64,000 bases of DNA from Chitinophagaceae bacterium (GTDB lineage: Bacteria > Bacteroidota > Bacteroidia > Chitinophagales > Chitinophagaceae). The DNA lies in NCBI GenBank assembly GCA_016722465.1, contig JADKJC010000002.1, positions 262,501-326,500 on the forward strand, written 5' to 3'. A program made the translations under genes and the position numbers. Shown here piece by piece: positions 18,451 to 27,956 of this stretch. The notes beneath the pieces were generated by a model that made no database searches, was not told the origin of the DNA, and was given only the letters and a program-made list of their open reading frames with translations. Every line of letters begins with the position of its first letter. Positions within the stretch are counted from its first letter, which is position 1.

Positions 18451-20865
18451 ATTTTTACTGAAACAACCATAAACACCACTTGCTACCATTGCGGAGAAAA
18501 CTGCGATGAAGTAATTGTTACCGATGACAAACCTTTTTGTTGCCAGGGCTGCAAACAGGTGTACCTGCTGCTGAGTGAAAATAATCTCTGCAGCTATTAC
18601 AGTTTTGACAAGAACCCCGGCATTAAAGCCAAAGGGAAATTTGTTTCGGAAAGGTTTGCTTATTTAGATGATGAAAGCATTGCCGGGAAACTGGTACAGT
18701 TTAGCAGTGGCACACAAACCAATGTTACCTTTGAGTTACCGCAAATGCATTGCTCCTCCTGCATTTTCCTGTTAGAAAACCTGCACCGGATTGATCCCGG
18801 CATTATTAAATCGCAGGCACAATTCCAGCGAAAAGAAGCATTCATCATTTTTGATCCCCGTAAAATATCCCTGCGTAAAGTGGTGGAGCTGCTGGCATTC
18901 ATAGGCTACGAACCTTATATCAGCTTAAAAGATGTAAAAGAAAAAATATCACCCCGTTTCAATAAAAAACGCATCTATCAAATTGGTGTGGCAGGGTTTT
19001 GCTTTGCCAATATTATGATGCTGAGCTTCCCCGAATATTTTTCTTCCGGCAATATTGAACAGAATGGTCTAAAAGAAACCTTTACCTGGCTCAACTTTTT
19101 TTTATCATTACCGGTATTGCTGTTTTCGGCCAGGGATTTTTTTGTGTCAGCCTGGAAAGGGCTGCAGCAAAAATTTTTAAACATTGATGCCCCTATTGTG
19201 CTGGCCATCCTGGTAACTTATGGCAGAAGTTATTATGAGATCATCAGCGGTACAGGTGCAGGCTAGCTCGACTCTGGTACAGGCATTGTGTTTTTCATGC
19301 TCATCGGCCGCTGGTTCCAGGATAAAACTTATGATTCCTTTTCCTTCGACAGGGACTATCTATCCTATTTTCCATTGGGTGTAACGGTCATCAACAATGG
19401 CGAAGAAAAAAACATCCCGGTAACGCAATTGAAAAAAGGCGATCATGTTATTATCAGGAATGAAGAAATGATACCTGCTGATGCGGTATTACTGAAAGGA
19501 GAAGCCAATGTTGATTACAGTTTTGTAAGTGGCGAAAACACACCGCTCCTGAAAAGAAAAGGAGAACTGATCTATGCCGGTGGTAAACAAGCAGGCAGTG
19601 CCATTGAGTTGGAAATTGTAAATGAAACCTCCCAAAGCTATATTACCCAGCTTTGGAACAATGATGTTTTCAGCAATCAGAAAAACGGCGACAAATCCTT
19701 TATACATCCGTGGAGCCGTTATTTTACACTGGCCTTGTTCTCTGTTGCTATCAGCGCATTCGTATTCTGGTGGATCAAAGATCCAGCTAAAATATTACCG
19801 GCTGTTACTTCTGTACTCATCGTTGCGTGCCCTTGTTCCCTGTTACTTTCTGCAACCTTTACCTATGGCAATATGCTCCGTATTTTTGGCAAGAATAAAC
19901 TGTATTTAAAAAACTCATCGGTGATAGAAGCGCTGGCTGCTATCAACATTATAGTATTTGATAAAACTGGAACTCTTACACAGAACCACAGTGCTGCGGT
20001 TGTTTATGAAGGAACGCCTTTAACCAATACAGAACTGCTGGCAGTAAAAGAAGTGACAAAACAATCTTCTCATCCACTCAGCAAAATAATTTCAGCTTCT
20101 ATCCAAACAGTTGAACAGAAAAAGCTGAGTGTTACAGGCTTTAAAGAGTATACCGGCAAAGGACTGGAAGCAATGGTAAACGATATCCCGGTAAAAATCG
20201 GCGCAGCTCATTTTATCAATGAAAGCAACAATGATTTCATTACTTACGACACAGGCACCCATGTACATGTGGTATTGAACAATATCCATATGGGCAGCTA
20301 TAAAGTATCCAATAATTACCGTGAAGGACTGGAAAAAATGGCGGCGACCCTCACTGAAAAAGGCTATGACAAATGTGTATTGTCAGGCGATAATGCCTCA
20401 GAAAAAAATAACCTGCAGAAAATATTTGGCCCGGATACCTGGATAAAATTTGAACAAAAACCCCAGCAAAAACTGGATTATATCAAACACCTGCAGGCCA
20501 GCAATAAAAAGGTACTGATGCTGGGCGATGGACTTAATGATGCAGGTGCTTTAAAGCAGAGTGATGCAGGTATTGCCGTAAGCGATAACAATGCCCAGTT
20601 TACACCAGCCAGCGATGCCATTTTAGATGGCAGCAAAGTACATCAGCTAGATAAATTCCTCGCCTATGCCAGGAGCGGTAAAAAAATAGTTACCGCCAGT
20701 TTTATATTGTCCATTTTATACAATATCGTGGGGCTGTCTTTTGCCGTACAGGCAGGGCTTTCACCCATGGTTGCTGCCATTTTAATGCCTGCCAGCAGTA
20801 TCAGTATAGTGCTACTCGTTACTGTACTGTCTTCCGCCAGCGCAAGGCTAAAGGGGCTTTCTTAG
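18451..20865 (+). pseudogene. ccoI: CcoI/FixI copper-transporting P-type ATPase, with in-frame TAG and no normal start codon
   Basis: About 804 codons in one frame. Coding similarity begins before any ATG/GTG/TTG: the zinc-ribbon CYHCGENC is at 18481, then FCCQGCKQVYLLL. The last in-frame stop is at 18409, so ATT at 18451 is the best start position left. Next come the metal-binding LPQMHCSSCIFLLENL, membrane helices, actuator SFVSGENTPLL, membrane CPCSLLLSATF, phosphorylation DKTGTLT and hinge LGDGLNDAGAL. TAG at 19264-19266 replaces a position that is Tyr in relatives I recall (GAGYLDS). CcoI supplies Cu for assembly of cbb3 oxidase in the inner membrane, which fits the genes that follow. 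A restored Tyr and start give a normal protein. Confidence 0.88.
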
Positions 20866-20885
20866 AAATTTCATAAAAAAGCCTG

Positions 20886-20921
20886 CTGATTTCAATCATA
20901 AATGCGATTGACAAGCATCAC
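20886..20921 (+). promoter_or_regulatory. two CRP/FNR-like boxes before ccoS-ccoNO
   Basis: CTGAT-TTCA-ATCAT (20886-20899) and TTGAC-AAGC-ATCAC (20908-20921) each match TTGAT-N4-ATCAA at 8 of 10 positions. Their centres are 22 bp apart (about two helical turns). The nearer one lies about 40 bp before the start site predicted from the -7 box at 20944, the usual class II activator position. The receiver-Crp protein at 27957-29015 is a candidate ligand. Inference from spacing and motif only. Confidence 0.45.
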
Positions 20922-20943
20922 TTTTTTCATTTTACCTAAAAAA

Positions 20944-20951
20944 TACTTTTG
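20944..20951 (+). promoter_or_regulatory. -7 promoter box of ccoS-ccoNO
   Basis: TACTTTTG matches TAnnTTTG exactly and lies 22 bp before the GTG start chosen for ccoS. No TTTG -33 element is present at 17-23 bp, which fits an activator-dependent promoter. Confidence 0.45.
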
Positions 20952-20973
20952 GCTTTCATTAAAATTAAATTCC

Positions 20974-21162
20974 GTGAGTGCATTATTCTTGTTAATAGGC
21001 GTAAGCATTGTTGTGGCTGGTTCATTCCTCACTGCTTTTTTATGGAGTGTGAAAAAAGGCCAGTATGATGATGACTACACACCGTCTGTGAGGATGCTGT
21101 TTGATGATGAACTCACCCCCGAACCAACTACAACCACCGAAATCAAAATCCAAAACAAATAA
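20974..21162 (+). CDS. ccoS: CcoS cbb3 oxidase assembly protein
   Basis: 62 residues from GTG at 20974, giving the normal CcoS start (M)SALFLLIGVSIVVAGSFL and the conserved AFLWSVKKGQYDDDYTPS with VRMLFDD. An ATG at 20902 would add 24 residues that resemble no CcoS and would cover the predicted promoter and activator boxes. It is a single-pass inner-membrane protein needed to insert heme or copper into cbb3 oxidase. The stop is 5 bp before the ccoNO start. Confidence 0.88.
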   Translation: MSALFLLIGVSIVVAGSFLTAFLWSVKKGQYDDDYTPSVRMLFDDELTPEPTTTTEIKIQNK

Positions 21163-21167
21163 ACAAT

Positions 21168-23302
21168 ATGCAGGTAGAAAAATTTTATTACGACAACCGG
21201 ATAGTGAAAAACTTCGCTTACGCCACCATCCTCTGGGGTGCTGTGGGAATGCTTGCAGGACTATGGGTTTCATTACAACTCATATTCCCCTCTATGAACA
21301 TTACACAGTATGGCTCGTTTGGAAGGCTCCGTCCGCTACACACCAATGCCGTGATCTTTGCCTTTGTTGGCAACGGTATTTTTATGGGGGTGTATTACTC
21401 GCTGCAGCGCTTGTGTAAAACAAGAATGTTCAGCGATGTATTGAGTAAAATACATTTCTGGGGCTGGCAGGCCATTATTGTAGCTGCTGCCATCACTTTA
21501 CCCATGGGTATTACTACCAGTAAGGAATATGCTGAACTGGAATGGCCGATTGACATTGCCATTACACTCATTTGGGTGGTGTTTGGCTGGAACATGTTCG
21601 GTACCATTTTAAAAAGGCGTGAAAAACACCTGTACGTGGCTATCTGGTTTTACATTGCCACATTTGTTACTGTAGCTGTTTTGCATCTTGTAAACTCTTT
21701 TGCACTTCCGGTTTCTCTTTTTAAAAGTTATAGCTGGTATGCAGGCGTACAGGATGCCCTTGTACAGTGGTGGTATGGGCACAATGCAGTGGCTTTCTTT
21801 TTAACCACTCCTTATTTAGGATTGATGTATTACTTTATGCCTAAAGCTGCCAACAGGCCGGTATATTCTTACAGGCTTTCCATCATACACTTTTGGGCAT
21901 TGATCTTTTTATATATCTGGGCAGGACCTCACCACTTGTTATATACAGCTTTACCTAACTGGGCACAATCACTCGGTGTGGTTTTTTCATTCATGCTCAT
22001 CTTCCCAAGCTGGGGCGGTATGATCAATGGTTTGCTCACATTACGTGGTGCATGGGACAGGGTAAGGGACGATGTTATTTTAAAATTTATGGTAGTGGCG
22101 GTTACCGCTTATGGCATGGCAACTTTTGAAGGGCCGATGCTTTCATTGAAAAGTGTAAGTGCTATTGCTCACTACACAGACTGGATAGTAGCGCATGTGC
22201 ACGTTGGCGCATTGGGCTGGAACGGCATGCTCACTTTTGGCATCATCTACTGGCTGATCCCAAGAATATTCAATACAACCCTGTATTCAAAAAAACTGGC
22301 CAACAACCACTTTTGGCTGGGTACACTCGGCATTGTTTTTTGGGCCGTACCCATGTACTGGGCTGGCTTTACACAAAGCAGCATGTGGAAACAATTTACT
22401 GATGCAGGACAGTTGAAATATACTTTTCTTGAAACAGTTACTTACCTGAAACCATTCTACGCTATGCGTTCATTGGGTGGTACCCTTTACCTCATCGGCG
22501 TATTCTTTATGTTTTACAATATTTATAAAACAGTAAGAACAGGTAAACTGGTAGCAGACGAAGCAGCAGAAGCAGCACCATTAGAAAAAGAATATGTAAA
22601 ACATGCAGGCGAACACTGGCACAGAGTAATTGAAAGAAAACCTGTTCAGTTTATGATTCTTAGCCTGGTAGTAATACTGATTGGCGGTGCCATTGAAATG
22701 ATACCCACCTTCCTCATCAAATCAAATGTACCTACTATCAGCAGTGTAAAACCTTATACACCGCTTGAATTGCAGGGAAGGGATATTTATGTAAGAGAAG
22801 GCTGCTATGTATGCCACTCACAAATGATACGCCCATTCAGGAGCGAAACGGAGCGTTATGGCGAATACTCCAAAGCAGGTGAATTTGTTTACGACCATCC
22901 ATTCCAATGGGGCAGTAAACGCACAGGGCCAGATTTGGCAAGAGAAGGCAGTGCTGCAGGCAACCTTAAGAAAAGTGACGGCTGGCATTTCCGCCATTTC
23001 AGGGAACCATCTTCGATGAGTGAGGGTTCCATCATGCCTGCTTATTCATTCTTACTGGAAAATGAGCTGGATACCACATCAACAGCTGCCAAGATCAACG
23101 CAATGATTACGCTGGGTGTTCCGTACGATAAAATTATGCAGGGCAGGCCAATGCAGACCTGATGGAACAGGCCACAGGCATTGTTAACAATTTAAACAGC
23201 GACGGCATCAAAATACCGGCAAACAGGGAAGTAATTGCATTGATTGCTTACCTGCAAAGGCTTGGATCAGACATTTCAAAACCAGCAACTACTAAAAAAT
23301 AA
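21168..23302 (+). CDS. ccoN: fused CcoN-CcoO cbb3 cytochrome oxidase subunits I/II, frameshifted near the end
   Basis: The CcoN part (about 1-470) has twelve membrane segments with the heme and CuB ligands in HTNAVIFAFVGNGIFMG, WWYGHNAVAFFLTTPYLGL, WAGPHHLLYT and IVAHVHVGALGWNGML. The CcoO part (about 515-711) has the heme c site EGCYVCHSQMIRPFRSE and a GPDLAREG loop. The fusion is usual in Bacteroidota. The open frame stops at 23162 after IMQGRPMQT. One base away the typical CcoO tail resumes as ADLMEQATGIVNNL, then EVIALIAYLQRLGSDI, to a TAA at 23300-23302. Adding one A at about 23151 (CCAATG to CCAAATG) restores about 711 residues. It is the catalytic core of a high-affinity terminal oxidase. 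Confidence 0.92.
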
Positions 23303-23307
23303 CAATC

Positions 23308-23499
23308 ATGTTCAAATTCATCAAACAATATGCGGAGAAAATTGATAATGCAGAGATCTATCCAATGATCTCCCTGGTCATCTTCTTCCTGTTTTTTGTA
23401 GTACTGCTGGTACTGGTAAAAAAAATGAGGAAAGACAGGGTGACCGAATTATCAAATATCCCTTTTGACAAAGAAGAATTATCTAACTCAAACTTGTAA
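23308..23499 (+). CDS. ccoQ: CcoQ-like cbb3 oxidase small subunit
   Basis: 63 residues with one membrane helix (MISLVIFFLFFVVLLVLVK) preceded by a short amphipathic start and followed by a charged tail (MRKDRVTELSNIPFD). Its position between ccoNO (5 bp) and ccoP (9 bp) and its single-pass build identify it as the CcoQ/FixQ-type subunit, which stabilises the oxidase. Sequence alone would be too short to be sure. Confidence 0.82.
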   Translation: MFKFIKQYAEKIDNAEIYPMISLVIFFLFFVVLLVLVKKMRKDRVTELSNIPFDKEELSNSNL

Positions 23500-23508
23500 A
23501 TACTAGTT

Positions 23509-24702
23509 ATGAACCTCTTTCAATTGATAAAGAAAAAAATAATACTGATAGCATTACTGCTGCCTACTGCTATTGGTGCCGCAGCACAGGATGCTGCACA
23601 AACTGTTGCCAACAATGGCGAAAGCAGTAACCTGCTGGCCAATCTTTTAATTATAATCACCATTGTACTGGCGTTAATTATATGGGGCATGGGCCAGGCG
23701 TTGGTAGGCATCAGTAAACTGGCAGTGGAAAAACAAAAGCAATCAGGTGCAGCACTGGGTATTATACTGCTCATCGGTTTTAGCCTGCTTGCTCAAACCG
23801 GTTTTGCACAGGGCACTCCCACTGCAGCTGCAGATGCTGCAAAAGAAACACTCAACTATGGCGGACTTTCAGCCCATAATTTCTGGGCATTTGTTGGGGT
23901 TATCCTCATTGAAGTAGCAGCCATCTTCTTCCTGGCATTTTCCATCAGGCGGGTGTACCAGGAATTGATTGTTAAAAAAGAAGCGGTTAAATCATCTGCA
24001 TTCGGTTCATGGTGGGATTCGCTTGATAAGAAGTTTTTTACCAAAGCAGTACCTGTGGAAAAAGAAGCAGATGTATTGTTAGATCATAATTATGATGGCA
24101 TACAGGAACTGGACAATGCCTTGCCGCCATGGTGGAAGTATGGTTTTTACATTACCATAGCCTTCGCATTTATTTACATCGGTTATTTCCATGCATTTGG
24201 TTCTGGCAAAAACCCAACAGAAGAATATGCAGCCGAAATGGATAAAGCAAGAATAGAAAAAGAAGCATACGAAGCCACCAATAAAGATAAAGTAGATGAG
24301 AACAATATACTGATGGCAGATGCAGCCGGGATTGCCAATGGTCAAAAATTATTTGACGCCAACTGTGTTGCCTGCCATTTAAAAGATGGTGGTGGTAGTG
24401 TTGGGCCTAATTTAACAGATGATTACTGGCTGCATAAAGGATCATTAAATGATATTTTCCATACCATAAAAGTTGGTTATCCTGACAAAGGAATGCAATC
24501 CTGGGCCAAAACATTTTCGCCAAAAGAGATCAGCCAGCTCACCAGCTTTATTAAGTCACTGAAAGGCACCAAGCCTGCAGTTGCAAAAGCACCACAGGGA
24601 GATTTGTATACGGAGGAAATAAAAACAGATACAACAGCAGCGCCAAAATTAGATTCATTAAAAGTAACAAAAGATACAGCAACAGTAAAGGCAGCAAAGT
24701 AA
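23509..24702 (+). CDS. ccoP: CcoP cbb3 oxidase subunit III, single-heme form with extended N-terminus
   Basis: 397 residues. Two extra hydrophobic stretches at the N-terminus (LLANLLIIITIVLALIIWGM and SGAALGIILLIGFSLLAQTG) and a third (NFWAFVGVILIEVAAIFFLA) precede the usual CcoP N-domain: DHNYDGIQELDNALPPWWKY, then GFYITIAFAFIYIGYFHAFG. One cytochrome c domain follows with NCVACHLKDGGGSVGPNLTD and a Met ligand in GMQSWAKTFSPKEI. Proteobacterial CcoP has two CxxCH sites; only one is here, as in other Bacteroidota. It feeds electrons to CcoNO from the periplasmic face. The tail is Thr/Lys rich. Confidence 0.92.
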   Translation: MNLFQLIKKKIILIALLLPTAIGAAAQDAAQTVANNGESSNLLANLLIIITIVLALIIWGMGQALVGISKLAVEKQKQSGAALGIILLIGFSLLAQTGFAQGTPTAAADAAKETLNYGGLSAHNFWAFVGVILIEVAAIFFLAFSIRRVYQELIVKKEAVKSSAFGSWWDSLDKKFFTKAVPVEKEADVLLDHNYDGIQELDNALPPWWKYGFYITIAFAFIYIGYFHAFGSGKNPTEEYAAEMDKARIEKEAYEATNKDKVDENNILMADAAGIANGQKLFDANCVACHLKDGGGSVGPNLTDDYWLHKGSLNDIFHTIKVGYPDKGMQSWAKTFSPKEISQLTSFIKSLKGTKPAVAKAPQGDLYTEEIKTDTTAAPKLDSLKVTKDTATVKAAK

Positions 24703-24720
24703 TTTGGGCAAAAAAACAAC

Positions 24721-26223
24721 ATGGAAAAAGAGACAGAGATAAAACCCCCAGATCAAAAAGGTTCCTTCAGGGATTCGGTGGCCACCATATCAAAAGATGG
24801 CCACCGGAATTTTATTAACCCGAAAAAGCCAAAGGGATACTTGTACAACCTGAGAACGAGGTTCAGTATTTTCTATCTCATAGTGTTTTTTACACTGCCC
24901 TTTTTAAAAGTAAATGATGAGCCACTGCTGATGATCAATATCCTGGAAAGAAAGTTCATCATCTTCGGGTTGATCTTTTGGCCGCAGGACTTTTTCATCT
25001 TTGGTATTGCCATGCTCACATTTATAGTATTCATTATTTTATTCACGGTGGTATTTGGCAGGATATTCTGCGGCTGGGCCTGCCCGCAAACCATCTTTAT
25101 GGAAATGGTGTTCCGTAAAATTGAATACTGGATAGATGGCGATTCAGCACAACAAAAGATACTGAAGGCGATGCCCATGAATGCAGAGAAGCTGAAAAAA
25201 AGAGCGCTAAAGTTTATTGCATTCTTCTCCATAGCTTTTATCATTGCCAATTTCTTCCTGGCATATCTCATCAGCATGGACGAATTGATCGACCATATTA
25301 AAAACCCGTCCGCAAATATTGGCACCCTCATCGCTCTGCTGGTATTTACCACTATTTTCTTTTTTGTGTACTGGTGGTTCAGGGAGCAGGTGTGTATTGT
25401 AGTTTGCCCTTATGGAAGATTGCAGGGTGTATTGCTTGATAAAAATTCCATTGTAGTTGCTTACGATTACAAGCGTGGTGAACCAAGAGGAAAATACTCA
25501 AAAAATCAAAAAGAAGAAAAGCACGACTGCAAATGTGTTGATTGCAAAAGCGATGGTGCCTGTAAAGACCTTGCAGAAAAATTTGAACCTGCTGCAGTAC
25601 AACAAGGCGACTGTATCGACTGCTTTGCCTGTGTAAGGGTATGCCCTACTGGCATTGACATCCGCAATGGTACGCAACTGGAATGTGTGAACTGCACTGC
25701 CTGTATTGATGCCTGTGATACGATCATGACCAGCATCGACAAACCAAAAGGGCTGGTAAGGTATGCTTCTGAAAAAAGCATTACCGATGGGGTACAACTG
25801 AAATTTACAGGACGTATAAAAGCATACAGTATTGTACTGGGCTTATTGCTTACACTGCTGGTAACATTGATCGTAACTCGGTCTGACCTTGATGCCAGGC
25901 TGATGCGTACTTCGGGCATGACCTACACTTCTTTACCAGATGGCCGTATTGCCAACCTGTACAATTTAAAACTGGCGAACAAAACACATAAGGATATTCC
26001 GTTTACGCTAAAACTGGAAGATGTTACAGGAGAAATAACACCTGTGGGAAGCGGAGTACCGCTGGTAAAAAAAGAAGATTATGCCAATATGCAGTTCTTT
26101 ATAAAACTAAACAAGAGTGAAGTAAAAGGCTGGAAAAAAATCATACATGTTGGGTTGTATGAAAATGGCATCAAATTAAAAACGATAGAAGCAAAATTCA
26201 TTGGGCCGGAAGTGTATGAGTAA
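24721..26223 (+). CDS. ccoG: CcoG/FixG/RdxA cbb3 assembly ferredoxin-like protein
   Basis: 500 residues. Membrane segments (FSIFYLIVFFTLPFLKV; FFIFGIAMLTFIVFIILFTV) carry the polyferredoxin motif FCGWACPQTIFMEMVFRKIE and a second CVVCPYGRLQGVL. A cytoplasmic ferredoxin domain with two 4Fe-4S-type clusters follows (CKCVDCKSDGACKDL, DCIDCFACVRVCPTGIDI, CVNCTACIDACD). The C-terminal IgG-like FixG domain ends in FIGPEVYE. CcoG reduces copper for delivery to the cbb3 CuB site. Placed between ccoP (18 bp) and ccoH. Confidence 0.94.
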   Translation: MEKETEIKPPDQKGSFRDSVATISKDGHRNFINPKKPKGYLYNLRTRFSIFYLIVFFTLPFLKVNDEPLLMINILERKFIIFGLIFWPQDFFIFGIAMLTFIVFIILFTVVFGRIFCGWACPQTIFMEMVFRKIEYWIDGDSAQQKILKAMPMNAEKLKKRALKFIAFFSIAFIIANFFLAYLISMDELIDHIKNPSANIGTLIALLVFTTIFFFVYWWFREQVCIVVCPYGRLQGVLLDKNSIVVAYDYKRGEPRGKYSKNQKEEKHDCKCVDCKSDGACKDLAEKFEPAAVQQGDCIDCFACVRVCPTGIDIRNGTQLECVNCTACIDACDTIMTSIDKPKGLVRYASEKSITDGVQLKFTGRIKAYSIVLGLLLTLLVTLIVTRSDLDARLMRTSGMTYTSLPDGRIANLYNLKLANKTHKDIPFTLKLEDVTGEITPVGSGVPLVKKEDYANMQFFIKLNKSEVKGWKKIIHVGLYENGIKLKTIEAKFIGPEVYE

Positions 26224-26300
26224 GGTGCCCCTATCCACTAAAGGGAAACAAGGCAGCACTCTTAAAATATTTGAACACTCTTAAACAATAATACTCCACT

Positions 26301-26312
26301 CCCCTTTAGGGG
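26301..26312. repeat. CCCCTTTAGGGG palindromic intergenic element
   Basis: A perfect CCCCT-TT-AGGGG inverted repeat inside the 110-bp ccoG-ccoH gap, flanked by C- and G-rich runs; a second degenerate copy is at 26227-26244. The same style of element occurs at 46539-46555. Such C-rich palindromes are scattered between genes in many Bacteroidota. Confidence 0.55.
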
Positions 26313-26333
26313 ATGGGGGCAAAAACATTAACT

Positions 26334-26764
26334 ATGAACTGGGGATATAAAATACTGTTTGTTTACCTGGCCTTTGTAGCCGGCATTGTAGTAATGGTGT
26401 TCAAATCATCCAGTCAAAAAATTGACCTGGTAACAGAAGACTATTACGCCAAAGAATTGAAATACCAGGACAGGATTGATGCCATCAACAGGAGCAATGC
26501 ACTATCAGCCCCTGTAAAATATGAAGTGGTTAATCAACAGATGATCATCAGTTTTCCAAAAGAATTTGCTGAAAAAAAGATCAGTGTTACAGTTGTGCTT
26601 TACTGCCCGTCAGATGACAGAAAAGACATAACAAAAGAATTTGTTACATCCAATGCAGTTGTAACGGCAGATATACAGGCGGTTAAAAAGGTGCGTACGA
26701 ACTGCAGCTAAACTGGCAGGCAGGTGGCAAAACATATTATTTCCAGGATAAACTGGTACTGTAA
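26334..26764 (+). CDS. ccoH: CcoH/FixH cbb3 assembly protein, frameshifted near the end
   Basis: About 143 residues after repair. The start MNWGYKILFVYLAFVAGIVV at 26334 is the typical FixH beginning; an ATG at 26313 lies in the palindromic repeat and is rejected. One membrane helix is followed by KIDLVTEDYYAKELKYQDRI, a hallmark of the family. The open frame ends at 26711 after KKVRTNCS. One base away the normal end reads KGAYELQLNWQAGGKTYYFQ to a TAA at 26762-26764. The loss fits five instead of six A at 26685-26689. FixH helps mature the oxidase in the inner membrane. Confidence 0.88.
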
Positions 26765-26796
26765 TAAATATTTTAAAGGATTCTCAAAAGGGCGTT

Positions 26797-27507
26797 ATGA
26801 TAGAAACAGCAATTGCAGCATTTGCAATGGGGGTGATTGGAAGCTTCCACTGCGTGGGCATGTGTGGCCCGCTGGCGCTGGCTTTGCCGTTGAAAGATGA
26901 CAACCTGCAATCAAAATTCATCGGTGCATTGCTGTACAACAGTGGCCGCATTGTTACTTATTCATTGTTTGGCCTGGTGGCAGGGTTGTTAGGCAAAAGT
27001 TTCGCATTGTTTGGCTTTCAGCAATGGTTGTCGATCGTAGCAGGGTCTGGCATCGTATTACTGCTGATTTTGCCAAAACTATTTCCATTAGCGTTTAAAA
27101 ATGTACATATTGCTGGTAATTTCTTTCAGCGGCTAAGGCATTATTTCGGGCAGTTGTTCTTTAAAAAAAATCAATCCACCTTATTTGCCATTGGTTTTTT
27201 AAATGGATTGCTTCCCTGTGGCCTGGTGTATTTAGCCATTGCGGCTGCTACCGCTACCGGCGATCCGTTAAATGCAGTAATATTTATGGCGGCATTTGGC
27301 CTGGGCACTTTACCGGTAATGTGGAGCATCGCTTTTTGGAAATTTTATTGGCCTTCAACTCAGGCAAAAATAAGAGCTGCTTACCCATACATGATGATGC
27401 TGATGGCTTGCCTGCTGATATTAAGAGGCATGGGGCTGGGCATTCCGTATGTAAGCCCTGCAGCAGATGCCGGAAAAAAAATAATTAATTGTTGTGCAAA
27501 ACCTTGA
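26797..27507 (+). CDS. TauE/SafE-like (CcoI-associated) membrane protein
   Basis: 236 residues with six hydrophobic segments. The N-terminal motif MGVIGSFHCVGMCGPLALAL (His plus two Cys) is the hallmark of the heavy-metal-transport subgroup of TauE/SafE found at the end of cbb3 clusters. FLNGLLPCGLVYLAIAAATA repeats the Cys pattern in the second half. The family member next to ccoGHIS genes is proposed to help copper or thiol handling during oxidase assembly; sulfite export is unlikely. Starts 32 bp after the true end of ccoH. Confidence 0.87.
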   Translation: MIETAIAAFAMGVIGSFHCVGMCGPLALALPLKDDNLQSKFIGALLYNSGRIVTYSLFGLVAGLLGKSFALFGFQQWLSIVAGSGIVLLLILPKLFPLAFKNVHIAGNFFQRLRHYFGQLFFKKNQSTLFAIGFLNGLLPCGLVYLAIAAATATGDPLNAVIFMAAFGLGTLPVMWSIAFWKFYWPSTQAKIRAAYPYMMMLMACLLILRGMGLGIPYVSPAADAGKKIINCCAKP

Positions 27508-27541
27508 TCAAATACAGGAATTAAAAAAGCATAGAAATATA

Positions 27542-27943
27542 ATGCTCCACGATTCAAACAAAAATGAAAGAATAAGCAAGACTGAACAATTCCTGCAGGA
27601 ATGTGCCGGGTGGCTCCGCCTGCTCGATTTTTTCAAGCAGGAAAATTCCTATTTAAAAACAAGGTTGAGTGTGGTAATGGATCATAAAAGAGACAGGGAC
27701 TTTTTAAACGAGGCTGAGCACTATCAGAATCTCTTTATTTTAAAAGATGAGTTCATAAACGAGATAGCCAAAGATGCCAAAATGCATGAAGACAAAATAA
27801 AACAAGCCTTGTTGCATAAAAGGCCCCTCGAAGACAAATTGGCAAGGCAGCAGCAAAAACTTCGCAATGAGGTAGAACATCTTGAAAAAGAGTTTACCCG
27901 GATGAAAAATGACTTTAATAAGGAACTGCTGGCAGTGCTGTGA
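27542..27943 (+). CDS. coiled-coil protein, paralogue of the 17.8 kb gene
   Basis: 133 residues from the ATG at 27542; a GTG at 27494 would overlap the previous gene. Soluble, helical and highly charged: TEQFLQECAGWLRLLDFFKQ, LNEAEHYQNLFILKDEFINE, RPLEDKLARQQQKLRNEVEH, LEKEFTRMKNDFNKELL. It shares AGWL, EH(F/Y)xNL and LRN...E motifs and length with the protein at 17795-18184. No known domain recognised. It follows the TauE/SafE-like gene by 34 bp, so it is likely co-transcribed with the oxidase operon, and is convergent with the regulator gene (13 bp between stops). Confidence 0.75.
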   Translation: MLHDSNKNERISKTEQFLQECAGWLRLLDFFKQENSYLKTRLSVVMDHKRDRDFLNEAEHYQNLFILKDEFINEIAKDAKMHEDKIKQALLHKRPLEDKLARQQQKLRNEVEHLEKEFTRMKNDFNKELLAVL

Positions 27944-27956
27944 TCAAAAGCTGTTT

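Noticed and set aside
18255..18479. Minus-strand 74-codon frame before ccoI
   Set aside because: Composition is not protein-like and it overlaps the terminator hairpin and the ccoI start region.
20902..20973. ATG at 20902 as the ccoS start
   Set aside because: The extra 24 residues do not fit CcoS, and the stretch holds a -7 box and an activator-like box; GTG at 20974 gives the normal N-terminus.
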